Shown: one piece after another, positions 57,553 through 64,000 of the stretch
Layout: each line of letters opens with the position of its first letter
Position numbering within the stretch: the first letter of the stretch is position 1
Assembly: GCF_003369915.1 (NCBI RefSeq)
Contig: NC_046674.1
Coordinates: 9,610,001 to 9,674,000 of the forward strand
Direction of reading: 5' to 3'
DNA from: Drosophila miranda
Taxonomy: Eukaryota > Arthropoda > Insecta > Diptera > Drosophilidae
Length of the DNA stretch: 64,000 nucleotides
Made by a program: the position numbers and the translations under genes
The notes under the pieces: generated by a model
Databases searched by the model: none
Told to the model about the DNA's origin: nothing
What the model saw: only the letters and a program-made list of their open reading frames with translations

Positions 57553-57899
57553 TTAACCAATCAAAACGGGGCCATGGATGCCATGGACGCTCTTGAGGAC
57601 CAGCGGCGAAGGATGTACCTGAGTGATGGCCGCATGGGAGATGGCATGGGGCACAACGCTCACCACATGGGGTCCACCGATGATGGTCGGTCCCCAGATT
57701 CCGGGTGCCACCAGACCGCCAGGCCACAGACCAGATGGTGCTGGTTCTGGGACAGGAGCAGGAGCAGGAGCAGGAGCTGGGGCGGCAGCAGCCAGGCTAA
57801 GGAGAGCGACGAAAACACACTGCAAATGGACAATGGAGATGGAAGATTAAATGGTAAGTCCTCCCTCTCGGAGCCTTTCCCACTTACCAGCTTAAACAT
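57553..57899 (-). CDS. Nplp3: Neuropeptide-like precursor 3
   Basis: Exons 57899-57888 (MFKL) and 57819-57553, phase 0, 92 residues. Signal peptide MFKLCVFVALLSLAAAAP. An Ala-Pro repeat follows (APAPAPAPVPEPAPSG), then WPGGLVAPGIWGPTI. The stretch VVSVVPHAISHAAITQVHPS corresponds to the second peptide reported from the fly precursor and also to the retinin-like core. The C-terminus SVHGIHGPVLIG would give an amidated SVHGIHGPVLI, with the Gly as amide donor. The melanogaster form, as I recall it, is SVHGLGPVVI-amide, so this species has one extra residue (His). The gene plan is that of the cuticle-type cluster, which raises doubt about a signalling role. Confidence 0.9.
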
Positions 57900-57956
57900 T
57901 TTGTTGTGTCGATGGTTTGTAACGATTTGACATAGAACTGCACTCTCGACTGGCCT

Positions 57957-57963
57957 ATTTATA
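57957..57963 (-). promoter_or_regulatory. TATA box of Nplp3
   Basis: Reads TATAAAT on the minus strand, about 60 bases before the start codon. Confidence 0.7.
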
Positions 57964-60450
57964 CGAAACAATCAGAACCGCTGCAGTCGAAGCTCTCTAA
58001 ATGGGTCGCTCCATCGAATCAGATCAGCCAGCAGCACGCCTCTGCACTCTGCTCTGCATTTGGCCCGGCAACTGCAACAGGCAACAAACACGGTCCACGC
58101 TCTATGCACAAGACAAAGCAAACCAATCCAAACCCTTCCGGGGGCAAGTTCTCGTCTTACATGCACCGCCGGCTCGTACAGGTTCTCCCAGTGGCTGTTC
58201 TGTTCTGTTCTCCCCCACTTGACTGGCCACCACTCCAAAGCTATTCGATTTCGCCTTATGATTTATGCAATGCAATGCGAGGCGAGACATGTTCTACGAG
58301 TGTCGCAGACCCCTTCCTAGCTCCCAGCGCCACAGTTCGTGCTATACGGCATACACTTGACACTGTTGCATGAGACGCATGAGACGTCTCACAATTAAGC
58401 AGACAAATAAATACTCGTACTCAAGCAAAATATCTACTTAGCGGCTTGGCGGCTTGTCGGTTTACTCTGGTTTAGGTTCCCTGCTCTTTGCACTTTCGGC
58501 TTGCATAAATTACGTCCCCAAGTTGGCGAAACGGTGATTAATGTGCCTCGCCAGTCCCAGTGGTCTCGCCTCGGGGCTCAGCCAATCGCCAGAGATTGGC
58601 TCAGATGTTTGTCTTGTGCAATAGTGCGACACTTGCACATCAGACATATTTTCATCGCTTCACCGTCGTCATCGAGAGCCGGCAGCTATTATTGTACCTA
58701 ATAATATATAGTTGCCATGGGCATCAGCAGGGGGAAGATGTAGCAGCAGTCAGGAATAGAGGAATAGAGAAACCGAGAACATATTCTATAGTTAGATATT
58801 TTCACATGGATGTGGCATTAAATGTTCTGTAAATGCCTGATGCTTCTGGTCTTGATCTTAGGCTCATGCTTTTATGTAGCAGAAAAAGGTTTGTTCAATG
58901 GAAAATGTAGAAAATCGACTCTTAATCAGTTCTCAAGCATCTAATGCCCAACACTGCTAGTGTGACCGTGCCACCACTTCCTCTCGGGGTCTCCACTTCA
59001 CCTTTTTCTCCATTTGTTTGCGTACATTTAACGAGCTACCGAATCACGTGCCTGAGAAATCATTCAAAGACCGCAGTCACCTTGCCAAATAAATTATTTA
59101 TTTATTTTATTTTGCTTGCCTCGTTTGCCGGTCAGCGAACCATGGAGTCGAGCAGAAATTGCCCAAAACAATAACCGATTTGCGGCTAATTTAACCGATG
59201 AAAAGACAAGCCCAAAACAGAAACCGAATAGTTTTTCAGGGTTACGGGTTGCAAGCTTGGAGACTTGATTGATATTGATTTTGATTAGTTTTTAATACAC
59301 CAAACAAGGAAGTATTACAAAAATAAAACAGAGGCTTAGTTCTTTAGCTATGGGAATGAATAAATGCATGATCGTGAATCCCAAATGATCCCCCTTGACT
59401 ACGCCTCTACGCCAGTACGCCACTACCGAACCCATGAACTATTAAATTTATTACAAATTGGCAATTTCTAATTGATGTTTATGTCACATTAAATGCTTGC
59501 GACTCTCATTAGCTTATTCTTATGGCAATGTTTGTCGATTCAGTTGATTCTGAATGGGAATAATCGCTGAGCGGAACCAGTGTTTGCTGTGTGGGGTTAA
59601 AAATACACGTACTCATACTCGTACTCGTACTCGTGCCTGGGGCAATTTGCATTTGCTTATGCAAAAAGTTGTGTAAATTGCAAAAGCACAAAAGATTTGA
59701 ACTTGAACAGCGTAGCCAGCCCAGCCCTTCAGGCCTTCAGGATGTGCTTACAAAACCGAATCATTTGCAACAGAAGTGGCAGGCAGCATTAACCATTTAT
59801 CACTTCGCTTGGCCAACACCTCTGCTCCCCCGTCCCCATCTCCGTCCAGGGAGCGAGCTAGTCCGCAGGCAGCACATGTGCTTATGCACTGATTTGCATA
59901 ACACAGCAAATGCATTTGCTTGCCACATGAAAAGGCAACGTGTCACCATTGTCGCCATGGGAAATGTGCCATTCAATCCATCCCATCCCAAAGCTGTCTG
60001 TCTCTGCTGGTGTGGTGTGGTTTGTCTGTCTGGTCTGTCAGCGATAAAGTATCGAATGGTTTTTTCGGCTGATGGTGATTACATGCTAATTATGTCACCC
60101 GCTTTAGGGAAATATTTTATGCGGTTGCACGAATAAGCCCTCATTTAGACGAGAGTCGGACGTCACTGCGCGTATCCATTACAGAGACATATTTTCAATT
60201 CAGATATTGTATCTTGTATCTTTTATATACACATAATCAACACTATTATAGACAGAGGGAGTAGCATATCCATCCAGCAGTTTGCATCGCAATCAGCAGT
60301 CGATACACACATACATCACAGCATCCATCGTCATTCATGATTAGCAGTAGCAGTATCGTATCTGTAGCATCCTATTCGTTCTTCGTTCCTTGTTCTCAGT
60401 TTTCATTCATCATTCGCGATCATTCAGCAGTCAGAGTGGCGGTGCGGCGA
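57964..60450. other. Spacer, 2.5 kb
   Basis: No coding frame is convincing. A GTACTCGTACTC-type run lies near 59608-59634. The right end is the 3' region of the next minus-strand gene. The open frame through 59591-60136 has mixed low-complexity content and no start context or domain. Confidence 0.4.
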
Positions 60451-60883
60451 TCAGTGGAGATGGTAGTCGTGGAAGTCATGGTGATGATGCAGATGGAACG
60501 GATCGTACGGGTGATAGGCCTTGAAGATGGGAGCCGGGTGGTAGGCCTTGATGATGGGGGGATGCACCACAGTCTTCACCAACGTAGGCAGCACCACCGG
60601 CTTGATGATGTGATGGGGCACGCTGTGCACCACCGTGGAGCTCTGGTGGGAGACGGCGGCGGGCAGGTGCACGATCTTTGCCACATGGAGGGGCTCCACA
60701 TGGTGGTGGTGGTGCGGGTACAGCGGGTATTCCGGATAGTGGTGATGGTGTCCGTGCAGGTAGCCAGGACGTGCTGCGGCCAGGGCGCACATGGAAAGAA
60801 GCGACAGTAGCTATGGGCGAAAGGATGGAATCCTTTTAGTTAGTTATTCTTAGAGAGGGGCGCATCCTTACCAGTTTCATCAT
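60451..60883 (-). CDS. His-rich retinin-like secreted protein
   Basis: Exons 60883-60872 (MMKL) and 60810-60451, phase 0, 123 residues. Signal peptide MMKLLLSLLSMCALAAARPG. The mature protein is His/Pro/Tyr-rich (HHHHYPEYPLYPHHHHH) with a retinin-like core AKIVHLPAAVSHQSSTVVHS, followed by IIKPVVLPTLVKTVVHPP and a HPYDPFHLHHHHDFHDYHLH end. About a third of the mature residues are His, so metal binding is possible. No good TATA box: the best match is AATAAAAG near 60965. Secreted, cuticle-type. Confidence 0.88.
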
Positions 60884-63800
60884 GCTGTGGGTGGGTAATC
60901 CTTGGTGGTGGGTCTCGGCGACTTGCTGCTTGCAACTGATGCCACTCAATGGTGCAGCGGTGTCTTTTATTCACTTGCCACCTTACACCGCCGGCTACCT
61001 ACCCACCGCCAACAGCTGGCATCTATGCCACAGATGCAGATGCTCTCGTTGCTGCAACTGCACAAGCTCCCAACTCCATTCGCCTCGTTGCCATATCCGT
61101 TGACGCTGCCGGCTGCGACTTCAATGTTGTGGAACTTGGGTTTTTGCATCCGCAGTTGCCGTTGTAATTGCACCTCGTTTCGTTTACATTTCAATTGTTG
61201 TTGTTGCCAGAGCTGCTGCTGCAACTGCTGCTGCTGCTGTCTGCCGTCTGCCTTTTCGCATAGAGTTTTGTCAAACGCCGCATTGTTCGACTCGCTTCGT
61301 GTCTGCGACGATCCATCCATCCATCCATCGACCCCTTTCAATCCAAAGCGCTGAACTCTGCCTTGCTGGGGGTTCAATCTGGTGTCAGTTCAATCCAGCT
61401 ATGCTCTTGGTTTGATGCTCTTCCTCTTGAATGTCCGTTAGATTGATATTTGTGTCCTAAAAGGGAATATTTTGTTAAAATTACTCATTGTTTACCTTTC
61501 ACTAACCTTAGTTAACAGCGATATGCCATTAGCCTAATTATCATGTAATTAACATATGATACATCGATACCAGCTATCGCCCTTGAACTGTTATCGGTAA
61601 TATTAACATATGATGTATCGATATCAGGTTAAGGTTTACATAAGCTCAAAGTTCTTCTTCTTCTGCTACAAAGCCATTCTCACAGCTAATCTACCTCATT
61701 ATTTTACAGAGTGCAGTGTTTGTGTGTTTTCATTCGTTTCTGGTAAGTTTTATAATAATATCCCAGCGATTGTGCTGTTCTCGATGTTTGTCTACAGCAA
61801 TTGGCAATGGTAATTGTTGCTGCTTCTGCTTATGCTGCAGATTAGCCAGGCAGCTCGCTTGCTCCGTTAGACTGCAGGCTGCAGCATACCAATGTGCTTC
61901 GATGTGTGTGTGTGTGTGTGTGTGCTTGTGTTTGTGTAATCTATGCCACTATTGTGACCTTCACTTGTTCAACCTGCAAATGGTTGTTGGTTTTTCTGTA
62001 TTGTATGTATTTTTTTGGGCTTTCTGCATTTTTCCTCGTGTATTTTTCGGTCAGCGGAAATTCACACTTGGCAATTTAATTGTTCCGTTCTTATGTTCCA
62101 CTGTTCTACTGATTTTGTCTTGCAAATTAGTTGTGTGCCGTGTTGTGTGTGTCTATGTTATCTTTTCTTTTTGTCTGTGAATGTGCCATAAAAAATGGCT
62201 CGGCTCGTATCTGGGGTCTCTGTGTGAGAATTGAGATCTATTCGAAGATACATGGTTGTGTGTATGTTTTTGCCTGGCTTCATTTGTCTGCCATTGATTG
62301 TGATATTTAAGGCTTCCAAGTGTGCCCTGTCATCGACTGGAAAAGTTCACGAACGGCAGCGGAATGAGCAGCAGTGGAAGCTCCGTTCTCCGTTTTCCTC
62401 TCTCCGCTCCATGGCAAACTAGAACACTCGACTTTAAGCGGGCTTCGAGCACGAGCTCATTAGAATGCCGTTTGATATTTTGACAGGCAACACAACCTCC
62501 GCAAGTGCTGAAATGTCAGCTTGGAGAATCGGCTCGGCCGAGTGGTCGAGTCGTAAATTAATCATGATTTGCATTCAGCCTGGCAAATATTTGCACAACA
62601 ATTCGCGGCAGTATCCCTGGTTGCCCAGTCTCCCGGTCTCCAGGTCTCCAGTCGCAGCACTAGCACTCCCCAAAAAAGCAGAAACCCAAAGAAAACGAAA
62701 CGAAAATGAATTCAATTGCCGGGCTTATCTGGACCAGGAAGCACTGCATCTGCATCTGCAGCGAAACTAGTTGCAGCGTGTTGCAAGCGGCGCCCAGATC
62801 TGCTTTGGGAGGGGCCGGACCCTAGCCTCGATTCAGTTCAGTGGGTTAGTAGGGGCTACGGCTGCCCATAATAATTGTCGGCAGTCCGTGACAGCAATCT
62901 TCGCTATGGCATCTCTTCGGCATCACAGATATGTATGTTTTTTCAATGTTAATGCAATTAAATTCTGAGTTAGGCGATCAGGCAACGACCAAGTCCAAGC
63001 ATCCGCTGACGCAGTGCCTCCAATTGGGAGCCGATGGCATAGCAGAGAATGCCGCAGCCAAATTGATGGACACATCTGACCTTAGCCGAACAGTGGACAC
63101 TTGGCCACGCGGCCACTTGGCCACCTGCCGCCGATCGCACATTGAGTATACGCCAGAGTGGCCGCCACTTCATGCTGAGACCTGCTGGAACGTAATTATT
63201 CGAGGGGGTAAAGTCTTGAAATGAATTTTCTATATGCAAGCAAGCACCTTTTACGAGTATTATTATGGTCGCTCTACTTGCCTGCCCCAGCGGGCGCCGT
63301 TGCAGTTGCAGTTGTAGTTGCAGCTGCAGCACATTTCTCACCCGTTTCCATTTGCGTAATGCTCCTTTTAGCCAGAGCAACAGACCAACTCCCTGACTGA
63401 CTGACTGACTGACTCACTGACTGCCGCTTGGCGGATCTGACATCTGAGTGAACTGTGCCAAAACAGAGTTCCAAAATATCCAGGACAGGTCGCCTCAATC
63501 TTTGGCCGAAAAGTGTGGCAACTGCAACCACTCGCTGGCAACCGCCAGAGCACTTCGAACCCCCCAAAAACATATTCAATTTCATGCAACATAATGGCCA
63601 TCTAATTTGGGGTCTTGATTGGTGTGTTACTTGCGATGGCAGGAATGCTTTTGTGCTTAAAGTTTATGAATAACTAAATGGGTTTGTGGGATGGGAAAAG
63701 GAAAGGAATGATTAGAGTGGAAATATATTAACTTAGAGGGTTGTTAATTTGGTTTGTTCATAAAAGAACAAGAGCCGAACGCTCCACTTCATTGCCTCTT

Positions 63801-64000
63801 TGGTATTTGGCTCATTTGACTTATTTTTTCCACCTGAATAGCACTCATTACTTCCTCATCTAAAAATTACTTGTATTGCTTACAGTTTCATTCAGTTTCC
63901 CGATTCTGTACGTTCGTTTCTATAACGACCTTCAAGGCAATTAACTCTAGAATAATGACAAAGACAATTGGAGAACTGAAAAACCCACCGACGGACAGAG
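60884..64000. other. Right-hand spacer, 3.1 kb, no gene recognised
   Basis: Contains CTGCTG/TTGTTG tracts (61065-61255), CCAT repeats (61309-61328), a duplicated site TAACATATGATNNATCGATA (61549-61626), a GT run (about 61903-61924) and ACTG units (about 63393-63420). Several open frames exist but none shows a domain, signal peptide with matching gene plan, or codon structure. Confidence 0.4.

Noticed and set aside
59591-60136. 181-codon frame near 59.6 kb
   Set aside because: Mixed low-complexity content, no splice or promoter signals, and no signal peptide in keeping with the cluster.

Overview
The window is nuclear DNA of a Drosophila fly. Short GT-AG introns (about 50 to 90 bases), TATA/initiator promoters, a DINE-1 (INE-1) repeat relic and the gene content all fit. 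The gene set matches cytological region 72E of D. melanogaster 3L (Muller element D): roquin, photoreceptor dehydrogenase, the Cpr72E cuticle genes, ringer, Tcs3, Golgin104, mRpS34, a long CG4998-like protease homologue and the retinin-like cluster. An obscura-group species is my guess from the abundance of GAGTA-type microsatellites; the sequence does not prove it.

Layout. 1-7.1 kb: roquin (+) with a long AT-rich 3' region full of microsatellites. 7.1-8.1 kb: a short-chain dehydrogenase (-). 8.9-13.3 kb: three RR-type cuticle genes. 13.3-19.3 kb: spacer with a DINE-1 relic. 19.3-22.3 kb: ringer (+) and Pdh (+). 22.35-28.8 kb: a dense housekeeping block with Tcs3 (-), Golgin104 (+, with an antisense tRNA-Met in an intron), mRpS34 (-) and a secreted DUF745-type protein (-). 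30.2-35.6 kb: a 1205-residue catalytically dead serine-protease homologue (-). 35.6-42.5 kb: no recognisable gene. 42.5-60.9 kb: a cluster of about ten small secreted proteins, most with the retinin-like motif (SHQS core), among them retinin and Nplp3. Three unrelated genes lie inside it: a Dpy-30-motif protein, a divergent TRIC (TMEM38) channel paralogue, and a short Ser-rich protein. 60.9-64 kb: no gene recognised.

The window holds two local families of extracellular matrix genes (Cpr72E and retinin-like) around a compact housekeeping island. Nearly all cluster genes share one plan: a TATA box, a first coding exon of only 4 to 7 codons, a phase-0 intron of about 50 to 85 bases, and one exon with the rest of the signal peptide and the mature protein. 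The items most worth a second look are the TRIC paralogue without its lipid-binding signature, the protease homologue whose CLIP domain appears split by about 400 residues, the inverted pair of retinin-like genes whose compared stretch differs only at silent sites, and Nplp3, a reported neuropeptide precursor built exactly like its cuticle-type neighbours.
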